Origin: Oreohelix idahoensis
Taxonomy: Eukaryota; Mollusca; Gastropoda; Stylommatophora; Oreohelicidae
Reading direction: 5' to 3'
DNA: 64,000 bases
Assembly: GCA_024509875.1 (NCBI GenBank)
Contig: JAMPIV010019842.1
Span: 1-64,000 of the forward strand
Under the pieces are notes generated by a model. That model made no database searches. It was not told the DNA's origin and saw nothing but the letters and a program-made list of their open reading frames with translations. Positions 44,276-56,120 of this stretch are shown here, piece after piece (position 1 is the stretch's first letter; each line of letters begins with the position of its first letter). The position numbers and the translations under genes are program-made.

Positions 44276-45040
44276 AATGCTTTATAATGTTCCTGAGAGT
44301 AAATACGTGATTTACACATCTTCTGTTCTTCCTAAATCCTGCTTGTTCTTTCTTCTGTTTGTATTCTACTGCTTTTAAAATTCTCAGTATAATTATCCTG
44401 CCTAGTGTTTTGCTGGGAACTGAGAGAAGAGTGATTCCTCTCCAATTATTGCAGTCTGCAAGATCTCCCTTCTTTGGCAATTTGACAATTTTTCCTTTGT
44501 TCCACTACGTTGGTGTTGTCCCTGTTTTCCAGACTTGTGCAAATAGTGGTTCTAATAGTTCTGCTGCTAGCTCAGGGTCTGTCTTAAATAGCTCTGCATT
44601 TAAGTTATCATGGCCAGGAACTTTTCCATTCTTTAACCCTTTGATTGCTGTGATGATTACTTCTTTTCGTGGAATGTCTGTATTAACATGTAGATCGTTT
44701 TCAGCCTCAGGTACATTCAATTGTGTCTCTGGTGGTTCCTTGTTCAGAGTTTCTCTGAAATGCTCTGCCCATCTTGTATCATGTCCCTCCGCTGTCGTGA
44801 TGAGATTTCCTTGTATATCTCTTACCAAGTGACCTCCTTTAAGACTAACTTCTCATCACAATCGTTTTTAAAACTTTTTTTAATCATAATTCATTTTCTA
44901 GAACCTTATTAAACTTAAATGATTATAAAATCTTTTATTTGTAATTATACAAATTGAACTTTGATTCAATCATTTTAAATGTACTGCATGTTTGTCTCAG
45001 TCAATTTACTAAACACACGCTATACAGAGCTATACCAGCT

Positions 45041-45397
45041 ATTTAATTGTATCCACAATAGTTATCCTGTTTACGCACTAATTAAATTTCCTCCGCAATA
45101 GTTAACTTGTATCCGCAATAGTTAACTTTTATCTGCAATAGTTAACATTGATCCGCAATAGTTAACTTTTATCTGTAATAGTTAACTGTTATCTGCAATA
45201 GTTAACATTTATCCACAATAGTTAATAACTCCCTTGGGGACGACTTATTGACATTATAATCTCACCTGAAACATCGGTTAACTGTTATAACCTTTAACTG
45301 GTTGAATTTGTTTTGAGTTTTATTTGTCCTTGTATTAAAATAATGTAATATATTAACTAGAGCGTAAACAGGATAACTATTGCGGATACAATTAAAT
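45041..45397. mobile_element. MITE-like element with 36-bp terminal inverted repeats
   Basis: The left end 45041-45076 (ATTTAATTGTATCCACAATA then GTTATCCTGTTTACGC) is the reverse complement of the right end 45362-45397 with one mismatch. The total length is 357 bp and nothing is coded. The interior is a tandem repeat of the terminal motif followed by AT-rich sequence. Related inverted motif also occurs just outside the right end (TAATTATTGCGGG at about 45412), so the true boundary could be further out. Confidence 0.75.
45085..45230. repeat. 22-24-bp tandem repeat of a CAATAGTTAAC motif
   Basis: About six or seven imperfect units of TATCCGCAATAGTTAACTT occur. The motif matches the core of the MITE terminal repeat (TATCCACAATAGTTA). 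Confidence 0.8.
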
Positions 45398-45458
45398 TAT
45401 GATGATCATAGTTAATTATTGCGGGTAAAAATAAATACTTCATTATGAAACAAGCAAG

Positions 45459-45545
45459 TGTGACGTCCCATTTTTCTAAACACCCCTCCCCTATCGTCAC
45501 ACAACGTCACAAAATTAGGACACCCTCCTCTTTCTGCGTGATGCC
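45459..45545. repeat. GACGT-rich repeat, copy 1
   Basis: GTGACGTCCCATTTTT, ATCGTCACACAACGTCACAA and AATTAGGACACCCTCC resemble the segment at 45878-45962 in order and orientation. The repeated CGTCACA motifs make it look like one diverged repeat family. Confidence 0.5.
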
Positions 45546-45877
45546 TTATATTTTTCCTTGTTTTAAAATAATGTAATACACATCCTGAAAAACAAAAAAG
45601 CAGACTAAATAGACTGTACTGTATTCTCGGATATACCATTGTTTACAAATAACTCCTTATAAGGCCATCATGTTTTTACCACATCAATCATTCAATACCC
45701 TTTAGCTGCCCAAGGAGAATCGACCTTCAACAAACTCATGCCAAGTCCTCCTGTCATGTGCCATCAGCTCTAACTTATAACTTAAACTGACCTGTCCATG
45801 TTTGTTGAAGTTTTTGTGATTTAACTTTTTTTTTTTTTAACAGGATAGGTAACAGACCCTATGTCCAAATCTCTTCA

Positions 45878-45962
45878 TATGACGTCACACAATTTTTGTC
45901 ATTTTTTTTAAATTGTCACATTTCGTCACAAAACTCCAGACCCCCCCCCCCCCCCCCCCCCC
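45878..45962. repeat. GACGT-rich repeat, copy 2, ending in a C22 run
   Basis: It contains ATGACGTCACACAATTTTTG and TTTCGTCACAAAACTCCAGA, followed by 22 Cs (45941-45962). TGACGTCA is also a CRE consensus, but here it is probably part of the repeat rather than a regulatory site. Confidence 0.55.
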
Positions 45963-46004
45963 AATTCTGTATCCCTGTTTTTAAGACTAAAAAAGGAAGA
46001 ACAC

Positions 46005-46260
46005 AATCGAATAAGCTACTACTGATGAGTGTGACTGCGGCACCGATAAAATGACTGCCGAACATCTGCTTCAAAGGTGCCCAACATATGAGGAACAGAG
46101 AAAGCGCATATGGCCATCACTAATACCCTTCCTGGAGAAAATCAACGGAAATATCAACAGCCTCAGGCTGACCACTGATTTCTTTGAACTTATTCAAGTT
46201 GACATCTGAGGGTGAACGAAGAAGAATAAGTTAATTAACTAGTCATCATCATCACCATCA
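46005..46260 (+). pseudogene. LINE C-terminal remnant with CxC zinc motif
   Basis: The plus-strand translation includes CDCGTDKMTAEHLLQRCPTY, then EEQRKRIWPSL, and ends FELIQVDI-stop. A CxCG......EHLLQxCP motif is the usual C-terminal finger of several non-LTR retrotransposon ORFs. It is followed by a TCA-rich microsatellite at about 46245-46270, a common LINE 3' end. No RT domain is present to the left. Confidence 0.7.
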
Positions 46261-46811
46261 TTATCATCACCCTTCAACTTTCTAAGGAGCATGTACTTTA
46301 TGCCATGTCTTATGCATGGAGGCATATCTGGAGGCATCCTCATATGACCACCAACTAGACACAATGCTACAATATAGATATGTGGAAGTTAACCTCTGTC
46401 TGTGAGGTCAATTACTACCTCAGTGATTCTTGAATTCATCGACATACTTTTAGGGATTCCGCCTGTGGTGAAACATGTTGAGAACTCAGCCTTGCACACT
46501 AAGCTTGGAGAAGTCGCTTGAGCCTTAGACGTAATTCTTTGGCTTTGACCTGGTTGACTGCATGTAGGAGGATCTCACTATGGACCCAGTGATAGACAGG
46601 GGGAGCTAAGAAGTTGCTCTGTGATCACGTGACAATTCCTTGGGACAGCCCAGAACCAGAGCACAGTATTTTAGCTCTGTATAGTTTGAGAGCCCCCCCC
46701 CCCCCGGATAGCGGGGAATGCACAGTATGCCACGTGCTTTTACTAATAGCTTGGGATCAGCTGCGATGATCCTTTAAATGCAAGCCAAGCTGGAGAAACT
46801 ATAGCTCATGA

Positions 46812-46968
46812 CTTCAACTTATCATATGTCAGAATGGCAGAAATGTCACAGTAAAAGCTTACATATACAGTGTAGATAAATCAAAGGAGACATCAACTTA
46901 TCATATGTCAGAATGGCAGAAATGTCACAGTAAAAACTTACATATACAGTCTAGATAAATCAAAGGAG
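46812..46968. repeat. 79-bp tandem duplication
   Basis: TTATCATATGTCAGAATGGC continuing to AGATAAATCAAAGGAG occurs twice, 79 bp apart, with very few differences. Confidence 0.9.
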
Positions 46969-47347
46969 TCTTCCACTTGGTAGTGGCTGTAAAAGAGCGA
47001 GAAGGTCAGCCAGTCCTAATTAAAAAACAATGTCATGTCATCCTGCCCTATGTCACCAGGTCAAGGTCTTTCCATATCATCTTCACGTCTGTCTTGAGTT
47101 ATCTTCTCCTAATAATCTTTGATCGTCCTCTGCCTCTGTTACCATGGTGATATGTGACCAAGTCTTATATTCAATCTTTACATTTTCCTGTGCCATACGT
47201 CAGCCCTCTCATGTGCCATTATTTCTATATCTTGTCACCGGCTCTATATAGTTCTGTTTTTTGCTTTATCTAGTCATTGTCATTCAACCCGGTTGACCTG
47301 ACCGTTTGACTTGTTTAACCTTTTTTGTAGCGTATAGACTTGTTTCG
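46969..47347. other. No gene seen
   Basis: This is unassigned sequence with no coding signal or repeat partner recognised. Confidence 0.35.
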
Positions 47348-47486
47348 ACTACAGGACAGGCTACAGGATTAAGAGTAGCCGCTAAGATTACTGAAGTGTA
47401 AAACTCTAAAATACTACAGGACAGGCTACAGGATTAAGAGTAGCCGCTAAGATTATTGAAGTGTAAAACTCTAAAATACTACAGGA
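47348..47486. repeat. 65-bp tandem repeat, just over two copies
   Basis: ACTACAGGACAGGCTACAGG starts at 47348 and 47413, and a partial third copy begins at 47478. The two full copies are nearly identical. Confidence 0.9.
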
Positions 47487-47683
47487 AGCCGAACGTTTAG
47501 GAGTTTCCTCTTGTGAAATAGTAGAAGTATTCAGTACGCTGTACCTTCATCTACTCTAGGGATAGCTGCACCGTTACCTATTTGTAGTAAAGTACGGCCT
47601 TTTCTGTGCATCGAGTATGTGTATTAATTCATCTGATAGTGGAGCATGTTGTAATGTGTATATTGTGTCATTTGTATTTGACA

Positions 47684-47875
47684 GGTATAAGTTGCTTGTG
47701 GATGTACAGTTGTCACATGTATAAGTTGCTTGTGGATGTACAGTTGTCACATGTATAAGTTGCTTGTGGATGTACAGTTGTCACAGGTATAAGTTGCTTG
47801 TGGATGTACAGTTGATGTATAAGTTGCATGTACAGTTGTCACATAAGTTGCTTGTGGGTACAGTTGTACATGTGA
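47684..47875. repeat. 34-bp tandem repeat, about five copies
   Basis: GTATAAGTTGCTTGTGGATG then TACAGTTGTCACAT repeats with a 34-bp period; the last copies are truncated. Confidence 0.9.
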
Positions 47876-50364
47876 CTGGCTACGTCATCACTTAAAGGAA
47901 CTTACCACATAAACGACCACTGCAAGAGCTATCAAGTGCTTTTTGCGGGTTTCATCTCGAAGAACCAACAGCAGAGGTACCCCCATGATCCACAGGGAGC
48001 AGGGAGTTTATGGTGATGTCCTCTTGTAGATATTTATTATATCAATATTCTAGTACGTTTTCTAGGTATATTTAAATATATGTATATACAATGTTGCAAT
48101 TGTCATCTTCCGCTGTCCAAAAGCACTTGATGGTCCAGATGTAATGCTCAGGGATATGGGCAAAACTCTGAGAAAGATAAAGTGGTAGATGGAAGCGGAG
48201 GTCGCTTGGTGTTATATCAGGAGACCCGATACTTAGCAGAGACGTTTGTCTTTTTCAGATTTTTGTCAAAGTTACATGACGTCAACGCTATACACCGACA
48301 ACAGATGGGTCCTGAGAACACACATTGGCCCCAGTTCAGCCCAAAAACAACAAACTAATGAGGTGAACGCTAAATAAGTTAAGGTCCACGATGAATCCTA
48401 GAAATAAATAAATCCTACAGGGTTGTCTTCACTGTTCTAAAATAGAAACTAGCACTGTTCTTCCGATGTGTGCACAGGGGAATGTGATTCTAGATACAGA
48501 AACTACAACTGAATAATTTCGTTGCGACAACTCTTGCAGTGTTGAGGGCGGGCGGGGAAAACAGTCTTGTTTCCAGCTCAGCTGGAACGTCTATTTGGAT
48601 GTAGGGGTTTACTATAAATATTGAATATGTGAGGGTCCTTAGTGTTTACCGTTTTAAGGGAGGGGAACACTTCTAGAGTTCTTGAAAAATCCGGTTGTTA
48701 CAAATGACGGTGATGGATTTTCTATCGGCCGACTCTTTGTCAGATTGCCAGTCCTGCACAGTGTATATTTTAGCACACCACTTGGATTACAACTGTCAGG
48801 TGTTGGGAACAATAATAATAATGTATCAGGTATACGCCACTGTAGCTGATAAAATAGTATCCTGGATTTTACAACTCCAGTAGGATAATTTATATTCATA
48901 CAGTACCTTCGGCTTGTACACGCTTAACCATGGAAATGGAAAAGAGAAAGAAAAGACCGCTGGTTCGTCCACTTGGGATCAGGTCTGCTAAAATACAAGG
49001 AACATTTTATGGGAACGTGCTATCACTCTATGTAAATATAAGTATGTATAGACGAGGAGACGATAGTCTCTCATCCCCTCTGTCAAATCCTGACGAATTT
49101 AAAAGATACACGGTGTTTTTACCTACGCCTTACACATAGACACCGCTTGCCGCAGAGGTCGGTTGGGCTGAGTCAATGAAGACTCTTCCGCCCCTTCTCG
49201 CGGCAGGCAGTCACACGCACAGTGTGTTATTTATTATGTTCTTCTCACAATGCGCCACGTACAAATCATCACCTATCATTTAGTATCTAGTAAATAGTCG
49301 GTGTCTGTTAATATGTCGCATGACATTTAAAACAATAATAGATGCTATAATAATAATAAATAAAAAATGAAATATAATCCGTATTCTGTCCTCCCAATGT
49401 CAGTCGTTCTAACACCTCTAAGTTCGGTCTGGTTAACCGTCTACACTGTAAACACAAATTATAGTCTCGTCTCTACTAGGTAGCGGTAGGGAACGTGGTC
49501 TAACATTTTAATTGAATATCTGGTTATGGAAATCGCTACACGTTATTTGATTTAATTTGCCTTACTAGCAAGAAAACGATCTAAGTGAAGTATTTAACTG
49601 TATGTTTAAAGTATTTAAGTGTTTAACTTTAAATGCCATCACTGTAAAATTCGTCTAACACTTAGCACTATTTACCAGAAATACAGAATTAAATCTCCAC
49701 GAATCACTTTTTAGATAAAAATCGAAAAGAAATGGTTTAAGGCTGCGCGCTAGATTCTTCTCAAATTCTGAATGACGACTGATAGTTGGGTTATAGAAAC
49801 AGTAGTTCATATATAATTACATTTTCCTTGATCTCTAATGCGTTATTTCGCGCTCCTGTGTGCTCCTGTGTGAGATAAAAAATTCAGAAGCAGAGATGCA
49901 AGTTCAAAGGCTTACGTCTCGGTCTTTCCAGCGGTTCTCGTCTAGAGTGGTGACCGACATCAACAGACTTTCTGTTCACTAGCGGGATTCCTTAAAGAAT
50001 GCCCGTTTTTCCAGATCAAAGTTTACTCAGGATTCTAGATTTACCTGGGTGAACTTCAAAGGGCCTGTTCCGACTCTCACGTTCTGTCTGGCTGTCGAGT
50101 ATTATATGATTGACAGATGAGCTCGCGTGAGTGGAACGAGGTGTAACATAGCGGGATTTGTTTCCTGCTATGACTGACAGTTCTAAGTAGATGGTAAACA
50201 CAGCGTTGGCTAAAGAAAAGAAGACGGGGACAAAATGGTACGTTGCAGAAATAGACAGTTGGTATAATGCACGTTTAGCTAGCAAATCAGAGAGCAGCTA
50301 TAAGGTTACAACAAGCAATCAGATTACTATAGCCTCTTTTCCAGTACACGTCACACTGACTTAC
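47876..50364. other. No confident gene in about 2.5 kb
   Basis: Composition is more mixed than in the flanks. The short ORFs here (for example plus 48930-49139, K/R-rich at its start) have no recognisable motif and no convincing splice context. No repeat partner was found inside the window. Confidence 0.35.
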
Positions 50365-50699
50365 AGAAATCACACAGGCTGCTTTCTCTGTGCCTATTTC
50401 GAAAAACAGCTGAAAATTGTAGTTCAGTTAACCCCATCTTCAAATTTATCTTTATTTCTTCTGAATCCACAGAAATGGGATCTTCAGCAATCTTCAACTT
50501 GAAATCTTCAGCTTTGGATAAAATAAGTCTTCTGGTAAACTTTTCTTCAATGAAAACATCAATTTTCTTTGCATGCTTGTCTTGTAACTTAGTGTGCGGC
50601 TGGTAAGGGATATATTGTGCACATGTTGGAATGTGATATATTTGTACTTGTTGTGGTGGATTATGAATCTTATGTTGAGATTGGTAGCCTCGAATGAAC
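50365..50699 (-). other. Candidate host exon (unrecognised)
   Basis: A minus-strand stop-free stretch reads with protein-like composition, for example KIDVFIEEKFTRRLILSKAE and FKLKIAEDPISVDSEEIKIN. It is followed exactly by GTAAGT (50364-50359), a consensus splice donor after TTTCT. A possible acceptor TACAG ends at 50700, with a weak pyrimidine tract. No family is recognised and no partner exons were found. A stop-free stretch of this length can arise by chance, so this is tentative. Confidence 0.25.
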
Positions 50700-50709
50700 C
50701 TGTACATCC

Positions 50710-51244
50710 ACAAACCGATTTACACAAGTTTAATGTAAAAATACAAAATTATTAATTGTACACATTACAACTGAACCAGATTATCGGGAATGAATTTACA
50801 GACTTCCTGCACACCGAAAACGTGCGTTCTGGTGTCGGGCCACTCGATTAAAAAGGCCGTGTTACAGGTGGTCAAGGTATTATCTTAATTATACTGCTAA
50901 AAAAAAAGGCCACTTTCAATTTTTAGGTCCTTTCAGCTAAGATGTTTTTTTTTTAAAACTTGAACACTTAGTCAAAAAAGTGTTGGTGCATTTTGTTGCA
51001 TGCTTAAACAATGTTTGTTAATCTGACAATAAATCAAATCTGTGTTACGTGTGTGTACCTCCAAGGCCAATCAAATGTACGTGGTGGAAAGGGAAATAAT
51101 GCATGTTTGAAAATGCTTCCTTATGGCAAAGCCTGTTGATAACATTGCTGAAATTTGCTTTTCACGTGCAAGTCGTGACTATAGTGAACACATGTCACCC
51201 ACCTTTCGGAAGGAACGGGCAATGGGTATGTTTTTAACATTTAC
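50710..51244. other. No gene seen
   Basis: AT-rich sequence to the left of a Tc1 fragment. It may include the decayed end of that element, but no inverted repeat pair was established. Confidence 0.3.
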
Positions 51245-51475
51245 CATTTTAGCCCTGGCTTAGAGTGTCTTGCCGTCTTGTGGTAGACCTTGGACGTCCT
51301 GACCTGCGTTGTTCTGCGACACTGCCGGTTGCATTATAACGATCACGCAGAGTTTGTATGACAGAGTGGGCAACTCCTAATCTCCTAGCAACTTATCGCA
51401 GCCCTACATCATCCTGCATCTATGCCATCGCTCTCCATCTGTCAACGTTGGTCAAGCGTCTTCGCTGAGCCAACT
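51245..51475 (-). pseudogene. Tc1-like transposase N-terminal fragment (second family)
   Basis: The minus-strand translation includes RRLTNVDRWRAMA, then (after stops) VARRLGVAHSVIQTLRDRYN, ATGSVAEQRRSGRPRSTTRR and QDTL. This is the paired-type HTH and GRPR linker of a Tc1 transposase, a different sequence from the element at 19370. In-frame stops interrupt it and the catalytic core is absent. Confidence 0.7.
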
Positions 51476-52261
51476 ACAGTCGAGTTTTCTTTCTGTCTAA
51501 TATATACAATTACCAATCAGAAGTGGTTTATTTTAGAACTTCCATCCAATCCATCACGACTTAGTGTCTCAATACAGTAGGGGGTCTTTCTCCCCCCCCC
51601 CCCCCTACCCCGCCCCCACTACCCTCGTCTTTGGAACATTCTGCATGACACACAAGTTATTTTCTTTTACAGGTCTTTTTACCAATTTCATCTGTCTGTC
51701 TTTCATGACCATATACGGTCTTGCTTCTTCCTTTTTTCAGTGTCACTTTTTACAAAACGCACTACTTCACAGATATAACATTATAATCTCTTCCAAGACG
51801 TCATTTCTTTGTAATTGTTTTTCACCAGAAAAAGTACATCTGTCGGTAGAATTACAAAACATCCATGTCTTACGTTCTGCACGATGGTCATTACCTACAT
51901 CTTGTTGAGTTCTGCCATGTTTGCGAACTCTTACCTTATCATGCAGCAACCTTTTAACTTACATGTCCCAGACAAGAAGTCGGAGGTAGTTACCCTCAAT
52001 GTAGACTCTTTACTCCGTCTGGAGCTAGCGATAAGTGCAAAATCAATGTGGCAAGTTCACTCCTTCGCATACGTTTCTGCGATAAAAAAGGAGAAAATAA
52101 TTATAAGAATAAAGGGATGGGTGAGAGGTATGGCAAGAGATGGAATAAGAAAACATTGAACGATGAAAGCGATAAGCACCGATAAGGAGCCGGTGATGAG
52201 AAACAAAAAGGAAGGGCGCAGGATAGAGTTAAAAGGTGTCACAGAATTATGTAACGACCGA
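51476..52261. other. No gene seen; contains a C14 run
   Basis: C14 lies at 51592-51605, followed by C-rich sequence. The remaining sequence has no motif I recognise. Confidence 0.35.
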
Positions 52262-52500
52262 CTTGTCACATTCCTCTTGGACTGCCCTCTATTATCTGGT
52301 GCATCTTCCAGTTTATGAATGTCAACAAAATGGGGTTGCTATGTAGTATCCCAGTAGTACCCCCGTCTTGAACTCAAAGATTAGGCTGCTATACCCAACA
52401 CTACATGCACAGTTAGCATAAAGGCTTTTTTATAATGGACACACTGAAGCTTGGCAATTCCATAAGCCCTCAATATTTGCCATAGGCAGTCCTATGTTTT
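52262..52500 (-). pseudogene. LINE reverse transcriptase fragment, second copy
   Basis: It aligns with 43650-43870: both contain TTCCTCTTGGACTGCCCTCT, a CTACATGCACAGTT/CTACACGTAAAGTT block, AGGCTTTTT, and AGCTTGG(C/A)ATTCCATA(A/C)GCCCTCA. It covers the RT block around GVRHGCPLS. It is frame-broken and isolated. Confidence 0.8.
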
Positions 52501-52647
52501 ATTGTGCTAGACTACAGCTGTTTACTATTGTATTCTGTTTGTCCTATCTACGTTCCCTCCTTGAAATAAGTTCTTCTTTTTTACTTTTTTTTTCTCTGTC
52601 TTCGCATTTTTTATGCCTATTCTCCTTTTCATTCGGTTTTGACCTCT

Positions 52648-53545
52648 CAGAATAGCTTCTCATCTCTATATATTCTCAGTTTGCTTCCTCTCAACATCTC
52701 TATATATTCTCAGTATGCTTCCTCTCAACATCTCTATATATTCTCAGTATGCTTCCTCTCAACATCTCTATATATTCTCAGTATGCTTCCTCTCAACATC
52801 TCTATATATTCTCTGTATGCTTTCTCTCAACATCTATCTATATATTCTCAGTATGCTTCCTCTCAACATCTCTCTATATATATTCTCAGTATGCTTCCTC
52901 TCAATATCTCTATATATTCTCTGTATGCTTCCTCTCAACATCTCTATATATTCTCTGTATGCTTTCCTCTCAACATAGTCTATATACTCTCAGTATGCGT
53001 CCTCTCAACATCTCTATACATTCTCAGTATGCTTCCTCTCAACATCTCTATAAATTCTCAATATGCATCATCTCAACATCTCTATATACTCTCAGTATGC
53101 ATCTCTCAACATCTCTATATTATTCTCAGTATGCTTCCTCTCAACATTCTATTATATTTCTCAGTATGTTCCATCCTCTTCAACATTCTAATATACTCTC
53201 AGTATGCTTCACTCTCAACATCTCTATATACTCTCAGTATGCTTCCTCTCAACATCTCTATATATTTCTCTGTATGCATCCTCTCATTCATCTCTATATA
53301 CTCTCAGTATGCTTCCTCTGCTCTACATCTCTATATAGCGCTCTCAGTATGCTTCCTCTCAAACATCTCTATATATTCTCAGTATGCATCCTCTCAACAT
53401 CTCTATATACTTTTCAGTATGCATCCTCTCACATCCTCTATACTTCATATGATCTCTAACTCTCAGTATGCAGTTTCCTTCTCAACATCTCTATATATTT
53501 CGTCAGTATGCTTCCTCTCCACATCTCCAATGTTCTCTTCATTCT
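52648..53545. repeat. 34-bp minisatellite, about 25 copies
   Basis: The unit CTCAACATCTCTATATATTC then TCAGTATGCTTCCT has a 34-bp period. The first copies are regular; from about 52830 many units gain or lose one to a few bases. Two long plus-strand ORFs here (NISIYSQYASS-type repeats) are translations of the repeat, not genes. Confidence 0.95.
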
Positions 53546-55639
53546 CTGAATTTTTCTCATTAAAATAACTTCTAATTTTCTCTCTTCTACCAACACTTCG
53601 TCGATTCGTCAAAAGTGTTGATATATCATTATGTGTTTGGTGAGGAGCCACCTCAATTAGTCCTGTTTTGTGTACCGTCTATGCCGGTAACTTACTCTTT
53701 TTTGTGTACTAAGAACTTTCTCCTAAAACGTTACTCTGTTCGCTAACTTCAACATCTGCAACTCCACTTCTTTTCCTGTTCTTCGACTTCTCTCTGTTGT
53801 ACCTACTCGACTGTCTTCTCTCTACTTCTTCTCTCTCGTACTCTTTGAGTTTCTCTTTATGTTACTACTGATTAGACTTGTTTCTACTATTGGATCGGTA
53901 ACTTCCTCAATCCCTACGGAATCTTTGATTAGACCAGTACTACTATTAAATGATCTGTTTCAACGTATATCGCTGTTTCATTATCACCTCTAATAGAATC
54001 TTTGATTTTCTTATCTCTTTTTCTTCTTTAGTCTCCTTATCTCGTTCTTTCTCTTAGACTGTTGGCTTGATTGGTAATCTGCTCGATCCATTACTATCTC
54101 TTCTTCTACTCGTCTTTCTCCTAGACTAATCATATATCGTCTTAATTTCCTCATCTCGGGACCTTTACTCTTGCTTCTTCTCCACTTGTCTCCACGGCGT
54201 ATTACTTCTGTGTCTTCTAGAACTATTTCCTGGCTATAGGACACGCGATTCGTGTGTCTTGCGACAAACAATCTCTTTCTCCCCCAGACCCGAAAATGTC
54301 TGAGTAATCCCACACAAATATTTCTGAATCCTCTGGAGTCTCTTTCTTCACGGCCTCCTATGGTCCCTATAGTATTTGCTCGGTATTGTTTCTCTGGCCG
54401 ATATTATATTGTCAACTGGCATCTATAAGGAGCAGTAGTCGAAGACACGTTTCCACTTGAGTGTTTAGTAACACAGTGTGGTCAGGAGGTTGCCTTGAAG
54501 AGCAATTTTAAGGGCAAATGGCATTATTTGTCTCCAAAAACGGCACTGTGGTGTCCGTAATAATCAACATCATTTATTTCAGTATTGGACCATTAGTAGG
54601 GTTGTAGAACACGTAAGTGTTCAGAACCCAAATTTATTAATGATGTGTATAATTTTTTTTTTAAATTTTTATTAAATTTACCTATTTCCTAATACTTCTA
54701 ATCTAGTATTGATTTTCTTGTCACACAGTTTTAAAGATTATTTGAAAAATAATTACAGCGAAACGAAATTCTTGCAGTGATTGTGTATTACTAAAATTGT
54801 TTCCTTTGGCTGAAAGTTACTTCTCATAGAGATACAAATGGAGAATGCTAGATATTTATATACATATACCTATAATCGTGTGTGTCAGTGAGTCTCTTAC
54901 GTAATGACCCGTTATTTTGTGTATATTTTTACCTCTTGTTTGTACACTTTCAGACGTCACTTGAATATGTTTTGAAAGAAAGCAGTGGTGAGCTTAAGGT
55001 TGTTGTTATCTCACACATTTTGTCCTGGAATGTGTACTGGTGACTGGGGCGGCATATGTCCGTCTCTGTTCATCATAGGTACAGCGTCTTGGCAACAGCA
55101 CGTTCATCTTTAATTTGTTTGAATAATATTTTTTCAATCTGTTGTGGCCACGATAAGTAAGATTTAATGAAACTATAAATAACAAAGATATTTTTTGTGA
55201 GCACATTTTTCTACACCTCTGGACAAATTATTTGTTATCATGGAACAAGGGAGATAACTTGAGTAAATAACAAATTTTGTTTTTGGTGAATAAAAACTCA
55301 CTTCATTAAAGTCCTGTAACGTAACAAATTTCCTGGATATATATTGATCAAGTTTTTACATCTTCATACTTGTTTATTTCGTTCATCCGTCACGAGCTTG
55401 TGGTTATCAGTGGTGTAATTCCCGGAAGTCTCTGACGAATACAAAGATGCAATGGAACTAAACGTTTTTTAGCATGTCGTAAGTGGCTGCTTGTATATGG
55501 TTGTCTTGAGGATGTAACAAACCTCATCATTGAAACAACTCTTAAAACACCAGTTCAACACCACATGGAATGTTAAAATGATAGCTGATTCTTTCTGCAG
55601 CTCAGGTGTATGGTGCGGTCCCATGCTCCAGAAAAGGTA
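53546..55639. other. No confident gene in about 2.1 kb
   Basis: 53550-54330 is rich in TCTC/CTTC on the plus strand and gives a charged minus-strand ORF (54011-54313) that looks like low-complexity translation. Nothing else was recognised. Confidence 0.35.
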
Positions 55640-56120
55640 AATGATTGATGTGTTGGACTTGAGTAAATGTTGATCTTTTAACGTTTTGGATAAAACAGAA
55701 CATTGATGATGTTGACTTGAGCAAAATGTTGACTTTAACTTTGGGTTAAAACAGAACATTGATGATGTTGACTTGAGCAATGTAGACTTTAACTTATGGT
55801 AGAAAACAGAACACTGTTTTTGGGTGAGCATCTCTCATAAATTTTTAGTGTGTTTTTGTATTTACCAGCTAGGAACAACCTGATTATTGTTAGACTTTGA
55901 GCAAATGAAGACTTTAACTTTTTGGATATAAAACAGAACACTGTTTTTTTGGAGCATCTCCATAAATTTTTAAGTTTGTTTTTGTATTTTACAGCTAGGA
56001 ACATGACGATGATGTTGACTTGAGCAAAAATGTAGACTAGAACATTTTGGATAAAAAACAGAATACTGTTTTTTAGGAGCATCCCCATTAAATTTTTAGT
56101 TGTGTTTGTATTTACAGCAT
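55640..56120. repeat. Nested tandem repeats, noisy
   Basis: Blocks AAAACAGAACA(T/C)TG, GATGATGTTGACTTGAGCAA, TAGACTTTAACTTT and, further on, GAGCATCTCCATAAATTTTT and TTTGTATTTTACAGCTAGGA recur three to five times. The first half has about a 60-bp period and the second about 130 bp. Units differ mostly by one-base indels. Confidence 0.8.

Larger units (their letters stand above)
42860..44840 (-). pseudogene. Non-LTR retrotransposon (LINE) reverse transcriptase, broken
   Basis: Read on the minus strand from 44830: AIKGLKNGKVPGHDNLNAEL, then CNNWRGITLLSVPSKTLGRI, EQAGFRKNRRCVNHVFTLRN, the A-motif block INFVDFEKPFN, GVRHGCPLSTTLF, the active-site block EYADVIALL, and the tail WSWVGHARR and NPEGKRKRDRPKTTWWRTVE. 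These are the ordered RT motifs of a LINE ORF2 and its typical C-terminus. It is inactive: the active site reads YADV instead of YADD, the A motif ends FN where FD is usual, and several stops and frame changes occur. A 329-bp SINE interrupts it at 43939-44267. No endonuclease domain was seen to the right, so it is 5'-truncated. Confidence 0.9.

Noticed and set aside
45885..45897. TGACGTCA as a CREB-type regulatory site
   Set aside because: It lies in a repeated element with several similar motifs and no gene nearby; a repeat explanation is simpler.
52639..53568. Plus-strand ORFs of 309 and 236 aa with SQYASSQHLYI-type repeats
   Set aside because: They are translations of the 34-bp minisatellite. 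The frame shifts between units and no non-repeat domain is attached.
54011..54313. 100-aa minus-strand ORF rich in R, K and E
   Set aside because: It reads through a CTTC/TCTC-rich low-complexity stretch and looks like a composition effect.
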